Assembly (NCBI RefSeq): GCF_031458325.1
Contig: NZ_JAVDYG010000001.1
Span: 1,612,001 to 1,676,000 of the forward strand
Source of the DNA: Nocardioides marmoribigeumensis
Lineage (GTDB): Bacteria; Actinomycetota; Actinomycetes; Propionibacteriales; Nocardioidaceae
Direction: 5' to 3'
Length of the DNA: 64,000 bases
Positions 17,284 through 25,358 of the stretch are shown one piece after another. A model generated the notes under the pieces. The model was given only the letters and a program-made list of their open reading frames with translations. It did not search any database and was not told the origin of the DNA. How positions within the stretch are numbered: the stretch's first letter is position 1; each line of letters begins with the position of its first letter. Made by a program: the position numbers and the translations under genes.

Positions 17284-18534
17284 TCATCCGCGCCGAGGCC
17301 AGAGGCCCCTGGTGTCGATGACGGTCTTGCCCTCCAGACTCTCAGAATCGAGACGCTTGAAGACCTGGTGGTCGACCAACAGCGCGACAGTCTGGCTGCG
17401 GTGGATGGCATCGGTAGCGGCGGTCAGGATGACGCTGTCGTGCGGCAAGAGATCTCGCGGGAGCGACTCGACATGAGGCTCGGCCGCGAGGATCCGCAGG
17501 TCGGGTCTTGCTTCAGCGAGTCCCGCCACCACATCCATTGCGGGGCTTTCGCGCAGGTCATCGACGTTTGCTTTGAACGCGAGACCCAGGCAGGCCACGG
17601 TGCTGCCCTGTGGGGCGGCACCGGCGATCCGCGTGACCACGGCGGCCGGCCGCGCGTCATTGATCTCCCGGGCGGAGCGGATCAGGCGTGTGTGCTCCGG
17701 GGCCGCGTCCACGATGAACCACGGGTCGACCGCGATGCAGTGCCCGCCGACACCGGGACCGGGGGAGAGCACGTTGACGCGCGGGTGCTTGTTGGCCAGC
17801 TTGATGACCTCCCACACGTCGAGATTCATCGACTCGCAGACCGTGGCCAATTCGTTGGCGAAGGCGATGTTGACGTCGCGGAAACTGTTCTCCACCAGCT
17901 TGGCCATCTCGGCAGTGGGTGCGTCGGTCAGCACCACCTCGCCCTTGCAAAACAAGTGGTAGACCTCGGCCGCGCGTGCAGCGCAGTCCGGCGTCAGGCC
18001 TCCGACCAGACGGTCGTTGGTCACGATCTCGACCATGATGCGACCCGGCAGGACACGCTCAGGACAGTGAGCGACATGGACGTCAGGCGCGTGCGGCGCG
18101 TCGTGCGGCAGCTTGAGGTCCGTGCGCTGCTCGGCAATCCACCTGCTCACCCGCTCGGTCGTCCCCGGGGGGCTGGTGGACTCGAGGATGACGACCTCGC
18201 CCCCGCGGAGCATGGGCGCGATTGCTCGCGACGCAGCCTCCACGTAGTCGAGGTCGGGCTTCTTACCGTCCTTGAACGGGGTAGGCACGGCGATCAGGTA
18301 GGCGCTCGCCTCCGGCATCTGGGTCGTCGCCGAGAGGTTGCCGCGCGCCACAGCACCCGCCACCGCGACATCGAGATCCGGCTCGACGATCGGGACTCGT
18401 CCCTCATTGATCGCGGCGACCGTGTCGGCGTTGATGTCCACGCCGGTGACCTTGATCCCCTGCGCTGCGATGGCGGCGCTCGTGGGCAGCCCGATGTACC
18501 CCAGGCCCACGACAGCGATCCCGCGATCAAACAT
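17284..18534 (-). CDS. wecC: UDP-N-acetyl-D-mannosamine dehydrogenase
   Basis: A 416-residue NAD-dependent UDP-sugar 6-dehydrogenase that oxidises UDP-ManNAc twice to UDP-ManNAcA. Seen: N-terminal Rossmann VVGLGYIGLPTS near residues 8-19, STSPPGTTE near residue 150, VENSFRDVNIAFANEL near 220, and the catalytic Cys in GVGGHCIAVDPWF near residue 260, whose DPWF form is typical of WecC rather than UDP-Glc dehydrogenase. The start overlaps wecB by 8 bases, so the two steps are coupled, which supports the substrate call. Confidence 0.93.
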   Translation of the reverse strand: MFDRGIAVVGLGYIGLPTSAAIAAQGIKVTGVDINADTVAAINEGRVPIVEPDLDVAVAGAVARGNLSATTQMPEASAYLIAVPTPFKDGKKPDLDYVEAASRAIAPMLRGGEVVILESTSPPGTTERVSRWIAEQRTDLKLPHDAPHAPDVHVAHCPERVLPGRIMVEIVTNDRLVGGLTPDCAARAAEVYHLFCKGEVVLTDAPTAEMAKLVENSFRDVNIAFANELATVCESMNLDVWEVIKLANKHPRVNVLSPGPGVGGHCIAVDPWFIVDAAPEHTRLIRSAREINDARPAAVVTRIAGAAPQGSTVACLGLAFKANVDDLRESPAMDVVAGLAEARPDLRILAAEPHVESLPRDLLPHDSVILTAATDAIHRSQTVALLVDHQVFKRLDSESLEGKTVIDTRGLWPRRG

Positions 18535-19693
18535 CGTGCCCTCCGTTGGTCGATGGAATGAACTCAGCCAGGCGGCGCCCGGCGCCCAGCAGCTGCGCGA
18601 CCGCCGCCACTGAGCGCGCTGCGGCGTGACCGTCGCCGTAGGGATTCACCGCATTGGCCATGGACTGATAGGCGACTCGGTCGGAAAGCAGAGCATCGAG
18701 CTCATCGGCCACCCGAGCCATGTCCGTTCCGATCAGCTTGACGGTGCCCGCATCGACGGCTTCTGGACGTTCGGTGTTGTCACGCATGACCAGTACGGGC
18801 TTGCCAAGGCTCGGTGCCTCCTCCTGCACGCCACCCGAGTCCGTCAGGCACAGGTGGGAGGCGCGCATCGCGTGGGCGAACTCGTGGTAGGACATAGGCT
18901 CGGTCAGCAGCACCTGGTCGATGTCGCCGAGCTCGGCTTGGAGCACGTCGCGCACGACGGGGTTGCGGTGCATCGGGATCAACCACCGGACGTCGGGCCG
19001 TGACTCGGCGACCTTGCGCAGGCCCCTCATAGCATCGGCCATGGGCTGTCCCCAGGATTCCCGTCGGTGTGCTGTCACGAGCACCATGGGGTCCCCGGAG
19101 CCCCGCATCTCGTCGATGCGCTTGTCGGTGAACTCCACCGGCCGCTCGACGGCCCAGAGCAATGCGTCGATCACCGTGTTGCCGGTCACCGTGACGGCGT
19201 CGTCCGGGATGGCTTCGCGGAGAAGGTTCGCCCTGGAGGTCGCAGTGGGTGCCAGGTGGAGCGCGGCCAGCGGTGAGATCAACCGGCGGTTCGCCTCCTC
19301 CGGGAACGGGGACTCCAGGTTGCCCGTGCGGAGCCCCGCCTCGATGTGCACGACGGGCACCTGCCCGTAGAAGGAGGCGATGGCTGCCATGGCAGCCGTC
19401 GAGGTGTCGCCCTGAACCATCACCACGTCGGGCCGGACGTCGGCGATCGCCGAGCCGACCTCCTTGAGGGCGCGGCTCGAGAGATCGGCCAGGCCCGCAC
19501 CAGGGACCATCACGTCGAGATCGATTGCCGGGACGATGCCGAACAGCTCGTTGACCTGGTCGAGCATCTCCCGATGCTGGCCCGTGACCACCGGCACGAC
19601 CTCGAAGCCCTCAGCCGAGCGCAGGCGTTCGATGACGGGAGCGACCTTGATCGCCTCGGGACGGGTTCCGTAGACCACCATCACGCGCTTCAC
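18527..19693 (-). CDS. wecB: UDP-N-acetylglucosamine 2-epimerase (non-hydrolysing)
   Basis: A 388-residue GT-B-fold epimerase that converts UDP-GlcNAc to UDP-ManNAc. Seen: VVYGTRPEAIKVAPVI at residues 7-22, VTGQHREMLDQV near 37, HIEAGLRTGNLESPFPEE near 120 with the conserved Asp/Glu/His set, and DSGGVQEEAPSLGKPVLVMR near 285. It supplies WecC in the next gene and overlaps the phosphoglycosyltransferase gene by 4 bases. ManNAcA made by this pair is probably one sugar of the polymer; the substrate of the wecC step is inferred from this pairing. Confidence 0.95.
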   Translation of the reverse strand: MKRVMVVYGTRPEAIKVAPVIERLRSAEGFEVVPVVTGQHREMLDQVNELFGIVPAIDLDVMVPGAGLADLSSRALKEVGSAIADVRPDVVMVQGDTSTAAMAAIASFYGQVPVVHIEAGLRTGNLESPFPEEANRRLISPLAALHLAPTATSRANLLREAIPDDAVTVTGNTVIDALLWAVERPVEFTDKRIDEMRGSGDPMVLVTAHRRESWGQPMADAMRGLRKVAESRPDVRWLIPMHRNPVVRDVLQAELGDIDQVLLTEPMSYHEFAHAMRASHLCLTDSGGVQEEAPSLGKPVLVMRDNTERPEAVDAGTVKLIGTDMARVADELDALLSDRVAYQSMANAVNPYGDGHAAARSVAAVAQLLGAGRRLAEFIPSTNGGHDV

Positions 19694-20313
19694 GACTGCG
19701 CCACCTCCTCGCCCATGAACTCGGGCATCGTGACGTCACCCTCGGCAGCGATCCCCCGCCTGGTGATAGTCACCAGGAACGTGCGGGCGACGATCGCAAG
19801 GTCCAAGCGCAGGCTGCGCGAGTCGACGTACTCGACGTCGATCTTGAACTTCTGGTCCCACGTGAGCGCGTTGCGGCCGCTGACCTGCACCAACCCGGTG
19901 ACGCCCGGACGGACCTCGTGGCGCCTGCGCTGTGACTCGCTGTAACGGGACAGGTACTGGACCAGTAGCGGCCTGGGGCCGACGAGGCTCATGTCTCCCT
20001 TGAGCACGTTCCAGAGGGTGGGCAGCTCGTCGAGGCTGGTCGACCGCAGCGTGGCGCCGAACGGCGTGATCCGGTCGGCGTCGGTGACCAGACCCCGCTC
20101 GGGATCCTGGTCGCGCATAGTCCGGAACTTCACGAGCTCGAAGATCTGCTCGTCCTTGCCGGGCCGCGGCTGACGGAACAGGACTGGCGAGCCGAGGTTG
20201 CGGCGGACAAGGACGGCGATGATCGCCTGAAGTGGAGCGGTGAGCGCCAGGCCAACCGTCGCGACAACGATGTCGATCGCCCGCTTGAGCGGGTCGTAGG
20301 CCGCGCCCCTCAT
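19690..20313 (-). CDS. Initiating phosphoglycosyltransferase (PglC-like sugar transferase)
   Basis: A 207-residue bacterial sugar transferase (PF02397 type), in the short monotopic form of PglC rather than the long WbaP/WcaJ form. Seen: a re-entrant hydrophobic helix near residues 10-35 after KRAID, ELVKFRTMRD near residue 60 with the basic patch, STSLDELPTLWNVLKGDMSLVGPRP near 92-115 including the catalytic Asp-Glu pair, and RPGVTGLVQVSGRN near 140. It moves a phospho-sugar to undecaprenyl phosphate, starting the repeat unit. Encoded between the aminotransferase and wecB with 4-base overlaps on both sides. The donor may be a UDP-diNAc-bacillosamine-like sugar. Confidence 0.9.
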   Translation of the reverse strand: MRGAAYDPLKRAIDIVVATVGLALTAPLQAIIAVLVRRNLGSPVLFRQPRPGKDEQIFELVKFRTMRDQDPERGLVTDADRITPFGATLRSTSLDELPTLWNVLKGDMSLVGPRPLLVQYLSRYSESQRRRHEVRPGVTGLVQVSGRNALTWDQKFKIDVEYVDSRSLRLDLAIVARTFLVTITRRGIAAEGDVTMPEFMGEEVAQS

Positions 20314-21443
20314 GTGCTCAGGACCTTGCGCTGGATGACCTCGACCACGCCGTCGAACTGGTCGTCGGTCATGCCCGAACCGGACGGGAGCGTGATGCCC
20401 GTGGCGAAGAGACGATCCGCGGCCCCGGACAGGGTGCTGGCGTGGTCCGCAAACAGCGGCTGCAGGTGCATCGGCTTCCAGACAGGTCGGGACTCGATGC
20501 CGGCGTCAGTGAGCACAGAGGCAAGGTCTGACGCGCTCCAGGGTGACTGCTCAGGGTCAACCGTGAGGGCCGTGAGCCAGCAGTTGTCCTGCACGTCGTC
20601 CGTCCCCCCTAGGATCTCCACGCCCTCAGCTCCAGCGAAGAGCTGACGGTATTGGTCGCGCCACCCGCGTCGGCGCGCGATCATCGCGTCGAGTCTGCTC
20701 AGCTGCGCGCGACCGAGGGCTGCGAGCAGATTGGAGAGCCGGTAGTTGAAGCCGAGCTCCGCGTGCTCGTAGTGCACTGCAGGCTCGCGTGCCTGAGTCG
20801 CCATCTTGCGCACATGAGCGGCCAGGGCTGCGTCGTCGGTGAGGAGCATGCCGCCACCGGAGGTTGTCATCACCTTGTTGCCGTTGAACGACACGACGGC
20901 GACATCGCCGTGAGCGCCCGCGGGCACGTCTGCGTGGCTTGCCCCCAGGGACTCAGCAGCGTCGCTCAGCAAGCGCGCGCCGTGACGGTCACACACCTCC
21001 TGGAGACGGGTGTAGTCCGCTGCTTTGCCCAGCATGTCGACAGCGACCACGACCGGCACGCGCGAACCCTGCGATGCGAGGTCGTCGAGCGCCTGATCCA
21101 GCAGGTGGGGGTCAAGATTGCCCGTGGACATCTCGCAGTCCACGAAGTAGGGGGTCGCCCCGGTGTAGATGACAGCATTCGCCGTGGCGACGAAGGTGAA
21201 CGTCGGGACGACCACCACGTCACCCGGCCCAACTCCCCATGAACGGAGGACGAGGTGGAGGCCCGCAGTCCCAGAGGCGAGGCCGACGGCGTAGCCCACT
21301 CCGACCCGCTCCGCCATTTCCTGCTCGAACGAGTCCAGATCAGGACCGGCGGGCGCAGCCCAGCCGGACCTCAGGGCACGGACGAGATACTCCTCCTCGA
21401 GCGCCCCGACATCGGGTGCGGACAGGTAGACATCGAAACTCAA
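20310..21443 (-). CDS. DegT/DnrJ/EryC1-family sugar aminotransferase
   Basis: A 377-residue PLP-dependent aminotransferase acting on nucleotide 4-keto (or 3-keto) sugars. Seen: N-terminal YLSAPDVGALEEEYLVRALR with SGW, PTFTFVATANAVIY near residue 85, and SFNGNKVMTTSGGG near residue 185 with the PLP lysine. The start is set at TTG 21443, where TTGA overlaps the stop of the dehydratase gene by 4 bases; upstream extension would have poor sequence. Following a PglF-like dehydratase and preceding a PglC-like transferase, it most likely acts as PglE, giving a UDP-4-amino-4,6-dideoxy-GlcNAc-type sugar. Confidence 0.9.
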   Translation of the reverse strand: MSFDVYLSAPDVGALEEEYLVRALRSGWAAPAGPDLDSFEQEMAERVGVGYAVGLASGTAGLHLVLRSWGVGPGDVVVVPTFTFVATANAVIYTGATPYFVDCEMSTGNLDPHLLDQALDDLASQGSRVPVVVAVDMLGKAADYTRLQEVCDRHGARLLSDAAESLGASHADVPAGAHGDVAVVSFNGNKVMTTSGGGMLLTDDAALAAHVRKMATQAREPAVHYEHAELGFNYRLSNLLAALGRAQLSRLDAMIARRRGWRDQYRQLFAGAEGVEILGGTDDVQDNCWLTALTVDPEQSPWSASDLASVLTDAGIESRPVWKPMHLQPLFADHASTLSGAADRLFATGITLPSGSGMTDDQFDGVVEVIQRKVLST

Positions 21444-23335
21444 GCTCCGGCACCCACCGACTGACTGGCAGGCGACGCCGCCCGCTGACCCGGGATGCGC
21501 ACGCTCAGGCTCGTTGCGTGCTTGCGGAACTCCGCGATGACCTCGCGCTTGGACGCCCACGGGTCGAGCTCACGCGCGATCGTCGGAGCGAACGCCGGGA
21601 CGGGTGTGTGAGACACCAGCGGGTGGGCGGGGCGAAGGTCGGGCTCCCCGTCGCCCCACAGCTCCTCGTGCATCTTCTCGCCCTCACGGAGGCCGGTGTA
21701 GACGACCTCGACGTCCTTGCCGGACAGGTCGATGAGCTGGCGGGCGACGCCATCGATCGAGACCGGCTCCCCCATGTCGAGCACGAGGGCTTCGCCGTCG
21801 CGACCGATCGCGGCGGCCTGGATGACGAGCTGGACGGCTTCCTGCACGGTCATGAAGTAGCGCGTGACCGACGGGTCGGTCACCGTCACGGGGCCACCGT
21901 TGGCGATCTGCGCCGCGAAGGCTGTCAGCACGGAGCCGCGGCTGCCGAGCACGTTGCCGAAGCGGACCGAAAGGTAGGTGCCGTCGGCCTGCGGAGCGAT
22001 CGCAGCCGTGAGGCCTTCGGCGAGGCGCTTGGAGTAGCCGAGCACGCTGCACGGGTTGGCGGCCTTGTCGGTGGAGATGTTGACGAACCGCTCGACCCCG
22101 TGGGCCTTGGCCGCCTCGAGGATGCTCAGGGTGCCCCAGACGTTGGTCTTGATGGCCTCGCCCGGGTATTGCTCCAGCATCGGAAGGTGCTTGAGCGCGG
22201 CCGCGTGGAACACTACGTGCGGCTTGCGCTGCTCGAACAGCGTGTCGATGAAGAGCGAGTCGCGGATGTCGGCGAGCACGACGTCGTCGGAGTCGAGCAT
22301 CGCCTTGCCATAGATGGAGAGCTGCACCGCGTGCAGGGCCGACTCGTCGCGGTCGAGCATGATCAGCTCGTCGGGGCCGAACTTCGCGATCTGACGGCAG
22401 AGCTCCGAACCGATTGAGCCTCCGGCGCCCGTGACCAGCACGCGCTTGCCGGTGAGGTAGCCGGCGACGGCCTCGATGTCGGTGTCGATCTGGTGCCGAC
22501 CGAGCAGGTCGGTCACCTCGATGTCGCGGATGTCGCTGATCTCGACGCGCCCGGCGTTCATCAGCTCGGCAGTCGCGGGGAGGACCTTGACGGCGACGCC
22601 GGCCTCCAGGCCGAGGTCCTGGAGCTCACGCACCAGGTCGGCCCGGGCACTGGGGATCGCGATCACGAGCGCATCGGCTTCGTGGCGACGGGCCGTGTCG
22701 GCGAGGGCCTCACGTCCACCGAGGACGCGCACGCCGCGGATGCGACGGTGGCGCAGGCTCTGGTCGTCGTCGAGGAGCGCGACCGGGCGCCAGGCCGCGG
22801 CCGGATCGCGCAGCATCGAGGTGATGAGCTGGCGGCCGGCGTTGCCGGCGCCGAAGACGATCACGCGTCGCGCGCCCGCGTCGACCGCACCGCGAGCCGG
22901 ACGGAAGTCGAGGTCGGCGGCGCTGCGGTAGAAGCCGCGCACCCAGCACATCATCAGCAACGCCAGGATCGTTGCGACCGGGGGCACCGTGCCGGGCACC
23001 AGACGGTGGCCGATCAGGTTGGCGACCGTCAATGCTCCGCCCACGGTGGTGGCGACGAGGCTCAGGACCATCAGCTCCTCGAGGGCGCCGATCTGGTAGC
23101 GGCCCTGCTGGAGCTTGAACGTCGACCCCAGTGCCAGATGGCCGCAGGTGGCGACCACCGCGAAGAAGACGAGCATTCCCCAAGGCGCCATCGTCGCGGC
23201 ACTCGAGAGCGAAGCCCCCTCGAGGACGTAGCGAATGAATCCGTAGGTGAGAAAAGCGATGGTCCAGAGCACTCCGTCGATGGCGAAGAGCACTGTGGCC
23301 CGCCGGCGCCTGAGAGCGGCGACCATGTGCGACAT
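21440..23335 (-). CDS. Membrane-bound UDP-sugar 4,6-dehydratase (PglF/WbpM/CapD family)
   Basis: A 631-residue protein with four N-terminal transmembrane helices (about residues 15-140), a CoA-binding-like Rossmann domain (VIVFGAGNAGRQLI near 163) and a C-terminal SDR domain (VTGAGGSIGSELCRQ near 295). Active region: ISTDKAANPCSVLGYSKRLAE near 420-440. The canonical Tyr of YxxxK is a Leu here (LGYSK); in many large dehydratases it is Met. The family makes UDP-4-keto-6-deoxy-GlcNAc or related sugars, first step to QuiNAc or bacillosamine. The ATG at 23335 is preceded by GGGGGGAA; an upstream ATG at 23404 is less likely. Confidence 0.9.
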   Translation of the reverse strand: MSHMVAALRRRRATVLFAIDGVLWTIAFLTYGFIRYVLEGASLSSAATMAPWGMLVFFAVVATCGHLALGSTFKLQQGRYQIGALEELMVLSLVATTVGGALTVANLIGHRLVPGTVPPVATILALLMMCWVRGFYRSAADLDFRPARGAVDAGARRVIVFGAGNAGRQLITSMLRDPAAAWRPVALLDDDQSLRHRRIRGVRVLGGREALADTARRHEADALVIAIPSARADLVRELQDLGLEAGVAVKVLPATAELMNAGRVEISDIRDIEVTDLLGRHQIDTDIEAVAGYLTGKRVLVTGAGGSIGSELCRQIAKFGPDELIMLDRDESALHAVQLSIYGKAMLDSDDVVLADIRDSLFIDTLFEQRKPHVVFHAAALKHLPMLEQYPGEAIKTNVWGTLSILEAAKAHGVERFVNISTDKAANPCSVLGYSKRLAEGLTAAIAPQADGTYLSVRFGNVLGSRGSVLTAFAAQIANGGPVTVTDPSVTRYFMTVQEAVQLVIQAAAIGRDGEALVLDMGEPVSIDGVARQLIDLSGKDVEVVYTGLREGEKMHEELWGDGEPDLRPAHPLVSHTPVPAFAPTIARELDPWASKREVIAEFRKHATSLSVRIPGQRAASPASQSVGAGA

Positions 23336-23343
23336 GTGAAGTT

Positions 23344-23349
23344 CCCCCC
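23344..23349 (-). promoter_or_regulatory. G6 leader before the dehydratase gene
   Basis: Minus-strand CACGGGGGGAACTTCAC followed by ATG at 23335. It closely resembles the run before the glycosyltransferase at 45038 (ACGGGGGTACTTGCGAC). It may be an atypical ribosome site or part of a shared control element. Confidence 0.35.
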
Positions 23350-23407
23350 GTGATGGGAATCGCCGCGCCCCCCGGCGTGACGACCTTTCAACGATAAAGG
23401 ACATTCG

Positions 23408-23423
23408 CGGTTAGGCATAACCG
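23408..23423. other. Perfect inverted repeat CGGTTA-GGCA-TAACCG
   Basis: A 6-bp stem with a 4-base centre in the 152-base gap between the nucleotidyltransferase-like gene and the dehydratase gene, 73 bases upstream of the dehydratase start. The gap suggests a separate promoter here, and the palindrome could be an operator or a weak transcript end. No protein partner can be named. Confidence 0.35.
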
Positions 23424-23487
23424 GGCGAAGCGTCCCCAATCAGGCTAGAGAACGGGCCCCGCCGCGTCTTCCAGCGGTCGTCCTCGA

Positions 23488-24444
23488 TCAGTCGCCCGTT
23501 CGGCCAGCGCGATGTGGACCGGATTGGTGCCAATGGTCCCGGACGAGCAGGACCGCCCTCGGGAGAGCCCTGAGCCCGGTCCACCACCGGTCGACCCACA
23601 TGCCAATCAGGCCCAGCCGTCCGGGGCGAGCCGCCGGATAGCGCGTCCTCAGCTCGCCCTCGGTCAGCCACAGCGCTCGCCACAGCAGGGCGGGCCAGCA
23701 GCGCAGCGGCGTCCGCCGGAACGTGACCAGCCAGCCGACGGTGTGCTCCGCGCCGAGGTCTCGGACAAGGTCCCAGGCGGTACTAGCTTCCTGGTCGGCT
23801 GACGCGGCTCGAGACGATGTCACCCCTAAACGCATCAGCGAAGACCTTAGCGGCCCAGCCGCCCCGGTCGCGTCGGCGATCACGGCCAGTTGCTGGCGCT
23901 CGGGCGTGGTCAGCGCAGCGCTGAGGTGGGCCAGGAGACCCTCGAGCTCTGCGACGCGGCGCTCACCTCCCCGCAGCAGGTGGAGGAGCCCCACGGCGGC
24001 GGCTGCGGGCCGCGACGGGACCCGCACTGGCTGGCCGGCGACCTTCATCGTGGCGCGCTCCCGCCACAACGCGTCGAAGACCACCTCCGGCGGGGCGAGG
24101 AACCCGGGGAAGTAGTGGTGAACGTCGATCTCCTGCGGCCAGGCGGGGTGCGACATCGACACCGAGTGGGGCGGGATCACGTGCCCACCGGTGGCAGAGA
24201 CGGCCGGGGGTGACCACCCGGCGCCTGCGAGCACCTCGAGCAGGTCGTCGAACCGTCCGGGTTCGACGAGCACGTCGACGTCCAGCGACTGGCGCGGAGG
24301 CCTCAGACCCAGCTCCTCCAGGGTCGGCCCCTTGATGGCCAGCGCGCGGATGTCGTGGTCAGCAGCCAGACGCGCGACGAGGGCATACCCAAGGGGTACG
24401 CCCTCGTCGAGGTCGAGGCGGTCTGCGCCAGGAGACGCGGACAA
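23488..24444 (-). CDS. Nucleotidyltransferase-fold protein (NTP_transf_5-like)
   Basis: A 318-residue protein of the uncharacterised nucleotidyltransferase family. Seen: AIKGPTLEELGL near residue 37 and SLDVDVLVEPGRFDDLLEVL near 53-72; the D-x-D pair and the preceding KG motif fit the Pol-beta-like active site. The rest is helical with a positively charged tail. The start is TTG at 24444, directly after the stop of the Tat-exported protein gene (TGATTG), so coupled. Homologues occur beside HprK-like kinases and PqqD-like proteins in some lasso-peptide and exosortase/exopolysaccharide loci, matching this cassette. Substrate unknown. Confidence 0.75.
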   Translation of the reverse strand: MSASPGADRLDLDEGVPLGYALVARLAADHDIRALAIKGPTLEELGLRPPRQSLDVDVLVEPGRFDDLLEVLAGAGWSPPAVSATGGHVIPPHSVSMSHPAWPQEIDVHHYFPGFLAPPEVVFDALWRERATMKVAGQPVRVPSRPAAAAVGLLHLLRGGERRVAELEGLLAHLSAALTTPERQQLAVIADATGAAGPLRSSLMRLGVTSSRAASADQEASTAWDLVRDLGAEHTVGWLVTFRRTPLRCWPALLWRALWLTEGELRTRYPAARPGRLGLIGMWVDRWWTGLRALPRAVLLVRDHWHQSGPHRAGRTGD

Positions 24445-24969
24445 TCAGCTGGACGTGGTCGAGCCGGAGGTCGCCGAGGCGTTGGGCGAGGAGGCGACGT
24501 AGGTGTAGGCGCCGGTCGGGCAGGACTGCGTGGGGATCGACAGCATGAAGCCGAGCGCACCGGTCGACTGGTTGGGCTTGAGCGCACCCGTTCGCGACAC
24601 GAAGGTGTAGCTGTCGCCGCTCTTGCCGGCGTAGGTCCAGTTGTTCTGCACGCCCTTGTCGTAGGGCTGGGCCATGGTCGTGCCCGAGCCTGCCGGAGCG
24701 GAGACGACCGTGGTGACCGGACCACCCGTGCTGCTCGAGCCCGTGTTCTTGATCGGGCCGACCAGGACGTGAACGCGCTTCTGCTTGGGCATGCACTGGA
24801 CCTTGAAGGCACTGCCCTGGAGCGTCGCCTGGCCCGAGACGGCCAGCGCCGGCGCTGCCGTCGCGATGGAGATGGCCGGCACCGCCCAAGCGGCGTGCGC
24901 CCCCGCGCGGACCACCGTGCGCCTGGAAATGGCGCGCTGCGCGCCTGGAGTGGTGCTACCCCGAGTCAT
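24445..24969 (-). CDS. Tat-exported small protein of unknown function
   Basis: A 174-residue protein with a twin-arginine signal: SRRTVVRAGA at residues 15-24, a hydrophobic stretch, and an Ala-rich cleavage site (APALA, about residue 43). The mature part is about 130 residues, beta-strand-rich, Gly/Ser/Thr-rich, with two Cys (KVQCMPK and TQSCPTG) that might pair. No family was recognised. ATG at 24969 is preceded by GGGGGG; the frame could start at 25008 but that would spoil the signal peptide. It lies between the second PqqD-like gene and the nucleotidyltransferase-like gene and is the only obvious exported partner of the cassette, hence a candidate substrate. Confidence 0.75.
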   Translation of the reverse strand: MTRGSTTPGAQRAISRRTVVRAGAHAAWAVPAISIATAAPALAVSGQATLQGSAFKVQCMPKQKRVHVLVGPIKNTGSSSTGGPVTTVVSAPAGSGTTMAQPYDKGVQNNWTYAGKSGDSYTFVSRTGALKPNQSTGALGFMLSIPTQSCPTGAYTYVASSPNASATSGSTTSS

Positions 24970-24977
24970 CGATGAAA

Positions 24978-24983
24978 CCCCCC
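24978..24983 (-). promoter_or_regulatory. G6 leader before the Tat protein gene
   Basis: Minus-strand ATCGGGGGGTTTCATCG followed by ATG at 24969, within an 89-base gap after the PqqD-like gene. It shows the same G-run placement as other exported-protein genes in the window. Confidence 0.35.
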
Positions 24984-25058
24984 GATATAACAAATGGTGC
25001 ATGTGCACCCTACGTGACCGGTCACGGTCTTGAACAATCCCCCGAACGGATATCAGCC

Positions 25059-25358
25059 TCAGCCGGGACCTTCGGCACGGTCGTGCCGACTGAGCACCCC
25101 CTCCTGCTCGAGCTCCAGCAAGGTGCCGAGGGTCAGCTGTCCGGAGAGATCCTCACCGTCCTCGCCGGTCGCCACCCCGAACCTCTCCACCAGGATCGCG
25201 GCGAGGTCCTCCGCCGCGAGATCCGTGTCGCGCAGGGCAGTCACGAGCGTCCAGGCGAGGCTCGAGAGGGCGAGGACCCGGCCGTCGAGCAGCATCACCA
25301 CGCCCTCGTCGTCCTCGCCGAGCTCGTCGAGGAACGGTGCGCGGCCCCACGTCGTCAT
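25059..25358 (-). CDS. PqqD-like small protein (distal copy)
   Basis: A 99-residue protein resembling the PqqD fold (RiPP recognition element type). Seen: a two-strand start with GVVMLLDGRVLAL near residues 19-31, a helix SSLAWTLVTALRD near 32-44, and helices ending LEQEGVLS near residue 90. PqqD-like domains bind peptide leaders or act as adaptors for a modifying enzyme. The ATG at 25358 overlaps the kinase stop by 4 bases (ATGA). Less typical than the copy at 26130-26408, so it may have a different partner. Confidence 0.72.
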   Translation of the reverse strand: MTTWGRAPFLDELGEDDEGVVMLLDGRVLALSSLAWTLVTALRDTDLAAEDLAAILVERFGVATGEDGEDLSGQLTLGTLLELEQEGVLSRHDRAEGPG

